The notes under the pieces are model-generated. The model was not told the DNA's origin, did not search any database, and worked only from the letters and a program-made list of their open reading frames with translations. DNA of 64,000 bases from assembly GCF_001620265.1 (NCBI RefSeq), contig NZ_CP012661.1:1302001-1366000 (forward strand), read 5' to 3'. Below are positions 1 through 10,508 of the stretch, one piece after another. Origin of the DNA: Frigidibacter mobilis. GTDB taxonomy: Bacteria; Pseudomonadota; Alphaproteobacteria; Rhodobacterales; Rhodobacteraceae. The position numbers were made by a program, and so were the translations under genes. Position 1 is the stretch's first letter. Each line of letters opens with the position of its first letter.

Positions 1-2
1 AC

Positions 3-422
3 CTGGGCGATGACGTGCATACCGTGGTGCTGGACGCCTATCTGCATGCGATGCTGCAGGATTTCCGCAAGACCATCCCCGAAAGCATCCGCCTGACCAT
101 CGAGGCCTGCCCGCTGAAGATCAGCGCCGACCGCGCGGTCAGCCTCGGCATCGTCGTGTCGGAACTGGCGACCAATGCCGCGAAATACGCCTGGCCCGCG
201 GGCGGCGAGGGCGAGCTGCGGGTGGAACTGACCGAGCCAGAGCCGGGGCTGGCGCGGCTGGTGGTCAGCGATGACGGCATCGGCAGCGACCCTGCCGGCA
301 CGGCCATCGGCACCGGGCTGGGACAGAAGCTGATCCGCGCGATGGCCGAACGGCTGGAGGGCAGCGTGGCGCAGCTCGCCGTGCCGAAGGGCACCACAGT
401 CGAGGTCAGCTTCCGGGTGTAG
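3..422 (+). CDS. Sensor histidine kinase, C-terminal part (HWE/HisKA_2 type), cut by window start
   Basis: The frame is open from the left edge, so only about the last 139 residues are visible. They form a HATPase_c ATP-binding domain. There is an N-box with ELATNAAKYA, a G1 box with DDGIG, and a G2 box with GTGLGQKLI, then a short C-terminal strand. The segment before the N-box resembles the end of the dimerisation helices in HWE/HisKA_2 kinases, which differ from classical HisKA enzymes. Such kinases phosphorylate response regulators after sensing through upstream PAS, GAF or membrane domains, which are not visible. The next gene (cydA) has its own ribosome-binding site, so no operon link is shown. 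Assignment to a kinase is firm; the subclass is an inference. Confidence 0.85.
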   Translation: MGDDVHTVVLDAYLHAMLQDFRKTIPESIRLTIEACPLKISADRAVSLGIVVSELATNAAKYAWPAGGEGELRVELTEPEPGLARLVVSDDGIGSDPAGTAIGTGLGQKLIRAMAERLEGSVAQLAVPKGTTVEVSFRV

Positions 423-588
423 CTGCGGCTTTCGCGCCGGCTGCGACCATCTGCCCCTCGCCTTGCGGCCACTCCGCCCCATCTTGCCGGGAACAACTCC
501 CTGCCTGCCGACTTGCCTGAACAGGCGAGGCCTTGGCGGCAGGGGCGCGCGCCGCGCATTGCGTGGCCCCGGAATGACAGGAGACCGG

Positions 589-1995
589 ATGTTCGAGAGT
601 TTCGACGCGATCTTGCTGGCAAGGATCCAGTTTGCCTTCACCATCGCCTTCCACATCGTCTTTCCCGCCTTCACCATCGGGCTGGCCAGCTATCTGGCGG
701 TGCTGCTGGGGCTGTGGCTGAAGACCGGGCGCGGCGTCTATCTGCGGCTGTTCGACTTCTGGAAGACCATCTTCGCGCTGTCCTTCGGTATGGGCGTCGT
801 GTCGGGGATCGTGATGTCCTACCAGTTCGGCACCAACTGGTCGGCGTTTTCCGACAAGGCCGGCCCGGTGATCGGCCCCTTGATGGGGTATGAGGTGCTG
901 ACCGCCTTCTTCCTCGAGGCGGGCTTCCTCGGTATCATGCTGTTCGGACGGGAAAAGGTCGGCCGCGGCCTGCATTTCGTGGCAACGCTGATGGTGGCCT
1001 TCGGCACGCTGCTGTCCGCCACCTGGATCCTGGCGGTGAACAGCTGGATGCAGACGCCGCAGGGCTTTGCCATCAACGAGGTCGGGCAGTTCGTCCCCGT
1101 CGACTGGTGGGCGGTGATCTTCAGCCCCTCCTTCCCCTACCGGCTGATCCACATGGTGCTGGCCGCCTTCCTGACCACGGCGCTGGTGGTGGGGGCCGTC
1201 GCCGCCTGGCACAAGCTGCGCGGGCGCGACTGGCCCGAGGTCCATACCATGTTCACGATGGCGATGGGGATGATCCTGGTGGTGGCGCCCTTGCAGATCT
1301 TCATGGGCGACCTGCACGGGCTGAACACGCTGGAGCATCAGCCGGTCAAGGTCATGGCGATGGAGGGGCATTTCGAAAGCCACCCCAATGGCGCGCCGCT
1401 GATCCTGTTCGGCTTCCCCGACCGCGAGGCGCAGACCGTGCATTGGTCGGTCGAGATCCCCAAACTGTCGAGCCTGATCCTCAAGCACGATCTGAACGCG
1501 CCGCTGGACGGGCTCGATACCGTGCCGCGCGACTTGCAGCCCCCGGTGGAGATCGTGTTCTGGTCGTTCCGCATCATGGTGGCGCTTGGCTTTGCGATGC
1601 TTGGCCTTGGGCTCTGGTCGCTGGCGGCCTTCCTGCGCGGGCGGCTGCATGACAGCCGCAACCTGCACCGCTACGCGCTGGCGATGGGGCCTGCGGGCTT
1701 TGTCGCGGTGCTGGCGGGCTGGATCACCACCGAGGTCGGCCGCCAGCCCTGGACCGTCTATGGCCATATGCTGACCGCCGACAGCGCCTCGCCGATCTCG
1801 GCCGCGGCGGTGGGCGCCTCGCTGGTGGCATTCATCATCGTCTACTTCGCCATCTTCGGCACCGGCGTCGTCTATATCCTGCGGCTGATGGCGCGCCTGC
1901 CCGAGGTGGACGAGGACGACCTGACCGACGGCCCGCTGCGCAGCGCGGGCATCACCCCCGGACCTGCCCGGAAGGAGAGCCATCATGGACATTGA
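589..1995 (+). CDS. cydA: Cytochrome bd-type ubiquinol oxidase subunit I (CIO type)
   Basis: Haem-bearing subunit of a quinol:O2 oxidoreductase in the inner membrane. The start is the ATG at 589, preceded by GGAGA; it gives the typical N-terminus MFESFDAILLARIQFAF. An in-frame start further upstream has no family support. The protein is 468 residues, shorter than E. coli CydA (about 520), as in CydA/CioA forms with a short Q-loop. Visible marks are the early His in the first helix (FTIAFHIVFPAFT), the quinol-loop region around residues 230-300, and the conserved GRQPWTVYGHM block. It overlaps cydB by 11 bases and is followed by a DUF2474 gene, the usual partner of cyanide-insensitive oxidases. 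The role is high-affinity or cyanide-resistant respiration. Confidence 0.95.
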   Translation: MFESFDAILLARIQFAFTIAFHIVFPAFTIGLASYLAVLLGLWLKTGRGVYLRLFDFWKTIFALSFGMGVVSGIVMSYQFGTNWSAFSDKAGPVIGPLMGYEVLTAFFLEAGFLGIMLFGREKVGRGLHFVATLMVAFGTLLSATWILAVNSWMQTPQGFAINEVGQFVPVDWWAVIFSPSFPYRLIHMVLAAFLTTALVVGAVAAWHKLRGRDWPEVHTMFTMAMGMILVVAPLQIFMGDLHGLNTLEHQPVKVMAMEGHFESHPNGAPLILFGFPDREAQTVHWSVEIPKLSSLILKHDLNAPLDGLDTVPRDLQPPVEIVFWSFRIMVALGFAMLGLGLWSLAAFLRGRLHDSRNLHRYALAMGPAGFVAVLAGWITTEVGRQPWTVYGHMLTADSASPISAAAVGASLVAFIIVYFAIFGTGVVYILRLMARLPEVDEDDLTDGPLRSAGITPGPARKESHHGH

Positions 1996-2989
1996 CCTGC
2001 CGACAGTCTGGGCCGGGATCATCGCCTTTGCGGTGCTGGCCTATGTGGTGATGGACGGGTTCGACCTCGGCATCGGCATCCTGTTCCCGCTGTTCCCGGA
2101 AAAGGAGGACCGCGACGTGATGATGAACTCGGTCGCGCCGGTCTGGGACGGGAACGAGACCTGGCTGGTGATGGGCGGGGGCGGGCTGCTGGCGGTGTTC
2201 CCGCTGGCATATGCGACGATCCTGCCGGCGCTTTATGCGCCGCTGACAGTGATGCTGCTGGCGCTGGTGTTCCGGGGCGTGGCCTTCGAATACCGCTGGC
2301 GCAGCGATACCGGCAGCCGCCGCTGGGACGTGGCGTTCTTCGGCGGCTCGGCCGTGGCGACCTTCGCGCAGGGCATCGCGCTTGGCGCGCTGGTGCAGGG
2401 CATCGCCATCGAGGACCGCGCCTATGCGGGCGGCTGGTGGGACTGGCTGACGCCGTTCTCCATCGCCACGGGCCTCGCACTGCTGGCGGGTTATGCGCTG
2501 CTGGGGGCCTGCTGGCTGGTGCTGAAGACCGAAGGCGGGTTGCACGCCGCGGCCCGCAAGCTGGCGATGCGGGCCGGGCTGGCGACGCTGGCCGGCATGG
2601 GGGTGGTCAGCCTCTGGACCCCGTTCCTGAATCCCGGCTACCTTGATCGCTGGTTCGGCTGGCCGACCATCGGCTTCAGCCTCGTGGTGCCGCTGCTGGT
2701 GGCGGGGGCGGCTTACGGCCTCTGGCGCGGGCTCACGCGCGGGCCGGACTGGCTGCCCTTCCTCGCGGCGCTTGGCCTCTTCGTGCTTGGCTTCGCCGGG
2801 GTCGGGATCAGCTTCTACCCGTGGATCGTGCCCTTCGCGCTGACGATCGAGGAAGCCGCGGCGCCCGAGGAAAGCCTGGTATTCCTGCTCTGGGGCTCGG
2901 TGGTGCTGCTGCCGATGATCCTGGGCTACACCGCCTATGCCTATTGGGTGTTCCGCGGCAAGCTGCGCCACGGCGAGGGGTATCACTGA
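1985..2989 (+). CDS. cydB: Cytochrome bd-type ubiquinol oxidase subunit II
   Basis: Integral membrane partner of CydA, 334 residues, with the CydB-type N-terminus (VWAGIIAFAVLAYVVMDGFDLG) and about eight or nine hydrophobic segments. The conserved early Asp/Gly motif MDGFDLGIG and the segment APVWDGNETWLV around residues 50-60 are diagnostic. It starts inside the last codons of cydA, and its stop overlaps the ATG of the DUF2474 gene, so the three are translationally coupled. No frameshift is seen. The family is certain; the CIO subtype follows from the short cydA and the DUF2474 neighbour. Confidence 0.95.
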   Translation: MDIDLPTVWAGIIAFAVLAYVVMDGFDLGIGILFPLFPEKEDRDVMMNSVAPVWDGNETWLVMGGGGLLAVFPLAYATILPALYAPLTVMLLALVFRGVAFEYRWRSDTGSRRWDVAFFGGSAVATFAQGIALGALVQGIAIEDRAYAGGWWDWLTPFSIATGLALLAGYALLGACWLVLKTEGGLHAAARKLAMRAGLATLAGMGVVSLWTPFLNPGYLDRWFGWPTIGFSLVVPLLVAGAAYGLWRGLTRGPDWLPFLAALGLFVLGFAGVGISFYPWIVPFALTIEEAAAPEESLVFLLWGSVVLLPMILGYTAYAYWVFRGKLRHGEGYH

Positions 2990-3108
2990 TGCGGGGCGGC
3001 CTGTGGCTGCGCCGGATCGGCTGGTTCGTGGCCCTGTGGCTGGCGGGCTTCGCCGCGGTCAGCGCGCTGGCCTGGGTGATCCGGCTGGCGATCCTGCCCG
3101 CAGGCTGA
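2989..3108 (+). CDS. DUF2474 small membrane protein, CydX-like accessory of bd oxidase
   Basis: A 39-residue protein whose ATG overlaps the cydB stop (ATGA arrangement). It has a basic N-terminus (LWLRRIGWF), one hydrophobic segment, and a short tail ending AILPAG. Size, position directly after cydB and the W/F-rich single helix fit the DUF2474 family, found after cioAB-type operons and thought to act like CydX in stabilising the oxidase. Its last 50 bases overlap the 3' end of the convergent ada gene. It is easily missed because longer overlapping frames mask it. Confidence 0.8.
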   Translation: MRGGLWLRRIGWFVALWLAGFAAVSALAWVIRLAILPAG

Positions 3109-4188
3109 GGGGGTGGGCGAGGGCGGCCTCCAGCTCGATCAGCCGCTGCTTGCGCCACAGCCCGCCGCCATAGCCGGTCAGCGCGCCATCGGCGCCGATC
3201 ACCCGGTGGCAGGGGATCACCAGCGCGATCTGGTTGGCGCCATTGGCGCGGGCGACGGCGCGCGCCGCCTCGGGCCGGCCCATCTGCCGGGCAATGTCGC
3301 CATAGCTGCGGGTGGTGCCGGGCGGGATCTGGCGCAGGATCTGCCACACCGCCCGGGTGAAGGCGCTGCCATGCAGGGCCAGCGGCGTGGCAAAATCCGC
3401 GCTGGTTCCCGCGAAGAAGGCCCCAAGCTCGGCGGCGATCTGGTCAATCGGCGCGGGCCGGCCAAGCCCGATCCCGCCCGCCATCTTGCGCAGCCGCGCC
3501 AGCTCGGCCGGCAGCGCCTTGCGGTCTGCGAACTCCAGCAGATGCAGCGAGCGCCGGTCCGCCACCGCGATCATCGGGCCGATGGGCGTGTCGATCCAGT
3601 CCGCCTGCAGCAGTGCGTCCCGCGGCATGTCTGCGGGCGCCGCCCCAGCAGCCGCGCAAAGGCGGCGCGGAAGGCGGCGGGGCTGTCGAAGCCGGCATCG
3701 AACTGCGCCTCGATCACCCGCCCGCCCGCCGCCAACGTCGCCATCCCCTCGCGCAGCCGGCGCTGGCGGGCCATCTCCAGGAACGTCATGCCGAACTGCC
3801 GCCGGAAGCTGCGCCGCACGGTCGAGGGATCGAAGCCCATCGCCGCCACATCGCCCTCGCGCCAGCGCCGCGCCGGGTCTGCCTCCAGCGCGGCGGTCAG
3901 CGCGGCGATGCAGGGATCGGCGCTGGCCTCGGGCGCCAGCGGATGGCAGCGCAGGCAGGGGCGGAACCCGGCGGCAAGGCATTCGGCGGGCGAGGCAAAG
4001 AACCGGCAGTTCTGCCGCAGCGGCTTGCGCGCCGGGCAGGTCAGCCGGCAGAAGATCCCGGTCGAGGTGACGCCGACATAGGCGCGCCCGTCAAGGGCCG
4101 GGTCGCGCGCCAGCAGCGCGGCATAGAGCACCTCCGCCGAGGGCAGCGTCAGGGCCAGAAGCGGGGCAGGGGCAAGATGATGTGTCAT
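3059..4188 (-). CDS. ada: Bifunctional Ada: DNA methylphosphotriester/O6-methylguanine methyltransferase and AraC regulator (one frameshift)
   Basis: The first frame (4188 to about 3640) carries the Ada zinc domain with GIFCRLTCPARKP and GFRPCLRC, supplying four Cys ligands including the methyl acceptor. An AraC-type helix-turn-helix follows. The second frame (about 3640 to 3059) carries the methyltransferase domain with acceptor Cys in IPCHRVIG. The two frames meet in the linker (GRRP to DMPRDALL); one extra C in the CCC run near 3643 restores a normal Ada of about 376 residues. The protein repairs alkylated DNA and, once methylated on the N-terminal Cys, activates the adaptive response. It lies 50 bases downstream of the paoABC-like operon on the same strand and overlaps the DUF2474 gene antisense at its 3' end. 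Confidence 0.88.
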
Positions 4189-4238
4189 GCCCCGAAGCTA
4201 GCGCAGCCCGCCGCGCCTGTCCGCCTGTTTCCGGGCGG

Positions 4239-6445
4239 CTATTGCGCCTCCGCCTCCATCAACCCCGCCAGCACCTTGTCCAGCGTCGCGGGGAAGCTGC
4301 GCACCCGCACTCCGCAGGCATTGTGCACGGCGTTGAGGATCGCCGCCCCTGCGCCGCAGATGCCAAGCTCGCCGATGCCCTTGGCCTGCATCGGCGCCCA
4401 GTCATCGCGCTCTTGCAGGAAATGCACCTCCAGCGCCGGGACATCGGCATTCACCGGCAGGTGGTATTCGGCCAGGTCGCGGTTCACGACATGGCCGTCG
4501 CGCCGGTCATGCACCAGCTCTTCGGTCAGCGCCATGCCGAGGCCCCAGGTCATCCCGCCAAGCGCCTGCGAGCGTGCGGTCTGCGCGTTGAGGATCCGCC
4601 CGGCGGCGAAGGTACCCAGCATCCGCCGTACCCGGACCTCGCCGGTGGTGGCATTCACCCCGACCTCGGCGAAATGCGCCCCCCATGTCGCCTGCCGAAC
4701 CTGTTCCGTCGCCGCGCTGGGAACCAGATGCCCCTCGGCCTGCAATCCGGCGCGGCCCATCAGCGCCCGGATCGGCAGCTTGCGATTGGCATGGATCGCC
4801 TCGCCATCCTTCAGCATCAGCTCCGGCTCGGGGCAGCCCATCACCTCGGCCAGACGGCTGCGCAGGTCCATGCAGGCCAGGTACACCGCCATGCCGGTCG
4901 AGGCCGCGCCGACCGACCCGCCGGAACCCGAGCCCGGCGGCAGGTCGCTATCCCCCAGGGCCGTCGCCACCGAAGCCATCGGCAGGCCCAGCATTTCCGC
5001 CGCGATCTGGGTCAGGATCGCATAGCTGCCGGTGCCGATATCGGTCATGTCGGTCTCCACCAGCGCGGTGGCCTCGGGCTGCAGCGTCACCCGCGCCTTC
5101 GCCTCCATCACCATGTTCACCCGCACCGCAGCGGCCATGCCCATCCCGATCCACCACTCTCCCTCGCGCCGCGCGCGCGGCGCGGCATGGCGCCGCTCCC
5201 AGCCAAAGCGGCGGGCGCCCGTCGTCAGCGCCTCGGCCAGCCTGTGCGACGAGAAGGCCCGCCCGCTGCCCGGTTCCACTTCGGGGATGTTGCGCAGCCG
5301 CAGCGCCACCGGGCAGAGGCCGAGCCGGTCCGCAAGCTCGTCCATCGCGCATTCGAACACCGTCACCCCCACCGCCTCGCCCGGCGCGCGGACCGAGGCG
5401 GCCAGCATCCGGTGCACCCGCGCCACGCGGTGCACGATGCGGCGATGCGCGGCCTCGTAGGTGAAATGCGTCGCCTGCTGCACCGGCTCGGAATAGCTCT
5501 GCCCCGGCAGGTTCGACACCAGCGCCTCATGGCCGATGCCTGTCAGCCTTCCGGTGGCATCTGCCGCAAGCTGGATCCGCTGCAGCGTTTCCGACCGCCG
5601 CGAGGTCAGCTCCAGCGACTCGGGGCGCGAGCAGATCACCGAGACCGGCCGTCCCAGTTGCCGCGCCGCGATCGCCGCCGCCACCGTCTCGGGCGAGATG
5701 CCCAGCTTGGAGCCGAAGCCGCCCCCACATGCGGGCAAGGAGGCGGATCTGGCCCGGCTCGATCTTCAGCGCCGCGGCCAGCTGCGCCTTTGCCACCGCG
5801 AGCATCTGCAAGCTGCCATGCAGCACCAGCCGGTCGCCCTGCCATTGCGCCAGCGTCGCATGCGGCTCCATCGCCGCGCTCGACATCGAGGCGGTGCGAT
5901 AGCTGCGGTCGATCACCACGTCGGCCTCGTCCACGGCGCGGTCCAGATCGCCGGTGGCGGCCTGCTTGCCCTCTGGCAGATCCACCGCGGCGCGGGATCC
6001 TCTGGATCCGTCACCGGCGCCTCCTCGGGCGCATAGCCCACCTGCAGCGCCCTGGCGGCGTGGCGGGCCTGTTCGGGCGTCTCGGCCACCACCAGCGCGA
6101 CGGGCTGGCCGTGATAGACCACCTCGCGCGGGCCGGCCTCGGGCGGCCTCGTCTGGCCGCCTTGCCCCGCATGGCGCACCAGCCGCGGATCGTCGATCAC
6201 CGCCAGCACGCCCGGCATCGCCAGCACCGGCGCGCTGGCCAGCGAGGTGACGCGGCCCCTGGCAATGGTCGCCCGCACCAGCGCCCCATGCACCATGCCC
6301 GCCGCCCGCTGGTCGCCGGTATAGACGGCGCGGCCGGTGACTTTCAGCGGGCCTTCGGGGCGCGGCTCACCCCGGCCCAGCACGCCCTGCGCCATGCCAT
6401 CGAGGCGGTGATCGGCATCGGGGCCGTCATGGGTCAGCTGGCGGG

Positions 6446-6449
<4 letters not shown>
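4239..6449 (-). CDS. paoC: Molybdenum-containing aldehyde oxidoreductase large subunit (PaoC/xanthine dehydrogenase family; two frameshift sites)
   Basis: Catalytic subunit binding the molybdopterin cofactor. The pieces are 6449 to about 5998 (starts MTRQLTHDG, with [20 protein letters not shown]), about 5998 to 5735 ([16 protein letters not shown]), and about 5735 to 4239 (GGGFGSKLG, then the C-terminal [12 protein letters not shown] carrying the expected active-site Glu). One missing C in a CCC run near 5998, and two missing G in the GTGGGGG stretch near 5735, restore one frame of about 736 residues, normal for this family. It overlaps the FAD subunit gene by 4 bases. The substrate is likely an aromatic or aliphatic aldehyde by analogy with E. 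coli PaoABC; a xanthine or other purine substrate is less likely. Electrons pass through the FAD and Fe-S subunits. Confidence 0.85.
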
Positions 6450-7443
<994 letters not shown>

Positions 7444-7447
<4 letters not shown>

Positions 7448-7983
7448 GTCGCATCCCCCGGCCCTGCCGCCGATCTGTCTTCGCGCCTTGCCGCGACCAG
7501 CCGGATCGCGGCAATGATGTTGGGATAGGCCGAACAGCGGCACAGGTTCCCGCTCATCCGCTCGGCGATTTCCGCCTCGGTCGGCAGGGCGGGGCCGTCG
7601 AGCGTTTCCGACACATGGCTGGGCCAGCCGGCGCGGAGCTCCTCCAGCATCGCGGTCGCCGAGCAGATCTGCCCGGGGGTGCAATAGCCGCATTGAAACC
7701 CGTCGGTCTCGATGAACGCGGCCTGCAGCGGCGACAGCGCATCGGGCGAGCCGAGCCCCTCGATGGTGGTGACCCGATCGCCATCATGCATCACCGCCAG
7801 CGACAGGCAGGCATTGATCCGGCGGCCGTTGACCAGCACCGTGCAGGCCCCGCACTGGCCATGATCGCAGCCCTTCTTGGTGCCGGTCAGCCCGGCATGG
7901 CTGCGGATCGCATCCAGCAGCGTGGTGCGCGGATCGAGGTCGAGGCGGTGCGGGGTATCGTTGAGCGTCAGGGTCACTTGCAT
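7444..7983 (-). CDS. paoA: [2Fe-2S] subunit of molybdenum aldehyde oxidoreductase (PaoA-like)
   Basis: A 179-residue protein with two Fe-S clusters. The plant-ferredoxin-type site has [15 protein letters not shown] followed by the fourth Cys in INACLSLA. The C-terminal helical site has [12 protein letters not shown] and [11 protein letters not shown]. The start is taken at ATG 7983 (MQVTLTLND), which begins at the first beta strand. The longer upstream frame is proline/arginine-rich and shows no Tat signal, so unlike E. coli PaoA this enzyme is predicted to be cytoplasmic. It is the first gene of the three-gene operon. Confidence 0.9.
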
Positions 7984-8183
7984 CGGGCGCGCCTGTCTTG
8001 CTGGGGGCTGGATGGGCCGCGCGGGGCGCGGGCGATGGGGCGTAGCCCAAGGCCAACCCCGCTCCCCGGCGCCGGGTTCCCGCGCGGGGCAGGGGAGCCA
8101 AGCTGAGAATCCCCTGCCTGCACGCCGCCGCAGCAGCAGCGCAAGGTGGTTGATGCCGGTCGCCGGGTCTGAAACAACCCGGC

Positions 8184-9073
8184 ATGGTCTCGCGCAAGAG
8201 CTTCCTTGAAGGTGTCGGTCTGCGGTTGCTTGCCGCATTCCTGATGACGGCGATGTCCGCCGCCGTCCACGCCGCCGCCGAGACGGTGCCCGTCGGGCAG
8301 ATCATGTTCTGGCGCTCTGCCGTCGCGCTGCTGCCGATCTGCCTCTACATGGCCTGGCGCGGCGAATTTCCCCGGGGCCTGCGCACGCAGCGCCCGGGCC
8401 TGCATGTCACCCGCGGGCGCTTGGCGCGGCCTCGATGGCGATGTCCTTCCTGTCGCTGGCCTGGCTGCCGGTGGCGAACGCGCAGGCGCTTGCCTATCTG
8501 GCGCCGGTGCTGGTGCTGCCGCTTGCGGCGGTGCTGCTGAAGGAGCGGCTCGGACCGGCAACGCTGGTCGCGGTCACGCTTGGCTTTGCGGGCGTCCTGC
8601 TGATGCTGTGGGATGCGCTGAGCCTGCCCAGCGGCGGCGCCCTGATCGGCATTGCGGCGGGGCTGGCCTATGCGCTGACGATGGCCTTCGTCCGGGTCCA
8701 CACCAAGACCATGACCCTGACGGAACGCTCGGACACGATTGCCTTCTACTTCGCCGTTGTCGCCGCCGGGGCCGGCCTCGCAACCCTGCCCTTCGGCTGG
8801 GTGCCGCTGGACTGGGGGCCCGCCCTCTGGCTGGTGCTGGCCGGCCTGATCGGCGGCATCGGCCATGTCGTCGCCAATGAGGCAGTGGCCCGCGCGCCGG
8901 TCAGCGCTCTGGCCCCGTTCGACTTCACCGGACTGGTCTGGGCGCTCGGCTTCGATCTGGTGCTGTTCAGCGTGGTGCCCGGGGCGTCTGGCCTTGCCGG
9001 GGTGTTTGCGATCACCGTCGCCGCGCTGATCGTGACCTTTGCCGGACCCTCTCGCGCCGTCCGCGCCGGATAG
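8184..9073 (+). CDS. EamA/DMT-family membrane transporter (one frameshift)
   Basis: Two frames (8184 to about 8421, and about 8421 to 9073) together give roughly 296 residues and about ten hydrophobic segments, the layout of a drug/metabolite exporter with two EamA repeats. The first piece ends in RPGLHVTRGR; the second continues GAASMAMSFLSLAWLP. One missing G in the TTGG region near 8421 joins them. The helix ending YLAPVLVLPLAAVLLKERLG is a typical EamA repeat signature. The start at ATG 8184 has no strong ribosome-binding site. The gene is divergent from the paoABC-like operon across about 200 bases. The substrate cannot be inferred. Confidence 0.82.
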
Positions 9074-9208
9074 GCCCGCAACTCGCGCGCGCCAACTCGC
9101 GCGAAGGTGATGCCGCGTGACGCCGTCGGGACTACGCGCCGCCGCGTCCCGTGCTTACCCTTCACAGGCCCGCGCGATCCCGCCGCGAGGCGGAGCCGAG
9201 GGATCCGA

Positions 9209-10504
9209 ATGACGCCGCCCACCGCCGACGCCCCCATCCCGCCAGCCGCCACGCACCCCGTCCCGGTCCCCGAACGTCAGGGCCTGCGCCATGCGCGCGA
9301 GCTGGAGCGGCATCTGGCCTGGCTCGATACCTTCACCGGCACCGCGCTCGGGGTGCTGGCCTCGGCCTCGGGCATCTACACCTATCTGGGCGTGCGCACG
9401 CTGCTGGACGATACCGGCGCCTGGACCACCTTTGCCGCGCTGTCCTATTCCATCGCCGTCTCGGTCGGGATCTTCGTGTTCTGGTCCTACCTGATGCGCC
9501 TGCTGCCCGCCGTCCGCACCGCCGCCGCCCGCATCGGCCTTTTGCTGTCGATGGCGCTTGGCTGCGTGGCGATCATCGCCATGTCCTCCTGGCTCAACGC
9601 CGCGGCGCTGGCCGGGGCGGCGGCGGTGGAACAGCACCTGGCGACCACGGTGCAGACCTATCAGGGCGCGCTGGAACGCGCCCATTCCAACGCCATCGCC
9701 GGGCAGAGCCTGGGCCGCGACGTCGCCCGCGTCCGCCAGAGCTTTGGCGACCTGTCCGAGCAGGAGGCGGTCGGCAACCTCTCGGGCCTTGCCGGGCAAG
9801 GCGCGGTGTTCCGGGTGCTGACCCAGAAGGCCGCCGAGCTTGGCGCGCTGGAAGCGCAGATCGCCGCGCAGGACGGCCCGGTGGCGGCTGCCTTTGCCGA
9901 GGGCAACACCCTCCTCAGCAAGATGCGGGCGCTGACGGTCGAACCTGGCGCGGTCGAGGCCCGCTCGGTGCGGTTTTCCGAAGAGGCGGTGCGCCTGTCG
10001 GGCATCATCGCCGAACTGCGCCAGCTTAACGTGGCGCCGCTGGTGGCGCGCGCCGCGCAGGACCTGGCGGATTCGGTGGTGCTGCCCGATCTCGACGGCG
10101 GCAGCGCGCTCGCCCGCTCCAGCCAGGCCAGCACCATCGACTCGGTGCTGCAGCTGCTGCGCCAGCGCGCCGAGACCCTGAACGGCGCCGCGGCCGAGGT
10201 GATCGCGCTGCCCGCACCGGATGAAACGGTCTATACCCCCGTCTCCGCCGCCGATGCCGTGATCCGCTATGCCGGAAACTTCGTCCCCAGCTGGGCTGGC
10301 GCCATCGCCATCGACCTGCTGCCCGCGGTGCTGGTCTTCATCGTGATGGTCACGCAATCGGCGATCCGCACCGGCCGCGGCGAGGGTACGGAGGAGGACA
10401 CGATGACGGTGGCCGACCTGCGCGCCGCCATCGCCGCGGCGCGGGCGCTGCAAGAGCCGGTCTATCTGCCGGGCGAGCCGCCGCCCCGCGGCCCGCAGGG
10501 CTGA
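9209..10504 (+). CDS. Membrane protein of unknown function with long periplasmic/coiled domain
   Basis: A 431-residue protein starting at ATG 9209 after GAGGGAT; longer frames upstream lack a ribosome-binding site. The N-terminal 40 residues are proline-rich. Hydrophobic segments follow at roughly residues 50-70, 80-105 and 110-135. A long Ala/Gln/Glu-rich helical stretch (about 135-330) follows, then one more membrane helix near 360-380 (AIAIDLLPAVLVFIVMVTQ) and an acidic cytoplasmic tail. I do not recognise the family. The next gene, 4 bases downstream, is a ClpP-fold membrane-anchored protein, so the two probably work together at the membrane. The codon pattern is strongly G/C-ending and uninterrupted, which supports a real gene. 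Confidence 0.7.
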   Translation: MTPPTADAPIPPAATHPVPVPERQGLRHARELERHLAWLDTFTGTALGVLASASGIYTYLGVRTLLDDTGAWTTFAALSYSIAVSVGIFVFWSYLMRLLPAVRTAAARIGLLLSMALGCVAIIAMSSWLNAAALAGAAAVEQHLATTVQTYQGALERAHSNAIAGQSLGRDVARVRQSFGDLSEQEAVGNLSGLAGQGAVFRVLTQKAAELGALEAQIAAQDGPVAAAFAEGNTLLSKMRALTVEPGAVEARSVRFSEEAVRLSGIIAELRQLNVAPLVARAAQDLADSVVLPDLDGGSALARSSQASTIDSVLQLLRQRAETLNGAAAEVIALPAPDETVYTPVSAADAVIRYAGNFVPSWAGAIAIDLLPAVLVFIVMVTQSAIRTGRGEGTEEDTMTVADLRAAIAAARALQEPVYLPGEPPPRGPQG

Positions 10505-10508
10505 GCGC

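Noticed and set aside
463..588. Upstream extension of the cydA frame to 463
   Set aside because: The extra 42 residues are Arg/Pro-rich and lack family similarity; ATG 589 has a good ribosome-binding site and the conserved N-terminus.
406..2986. Long open frames antisense to cydAB and to many other genes
   Set aside because: They are His/Arg/Gln-rich mirror frames caused by G/C-ending codons on the real strand, with no motifs or ribosome-binding sites.
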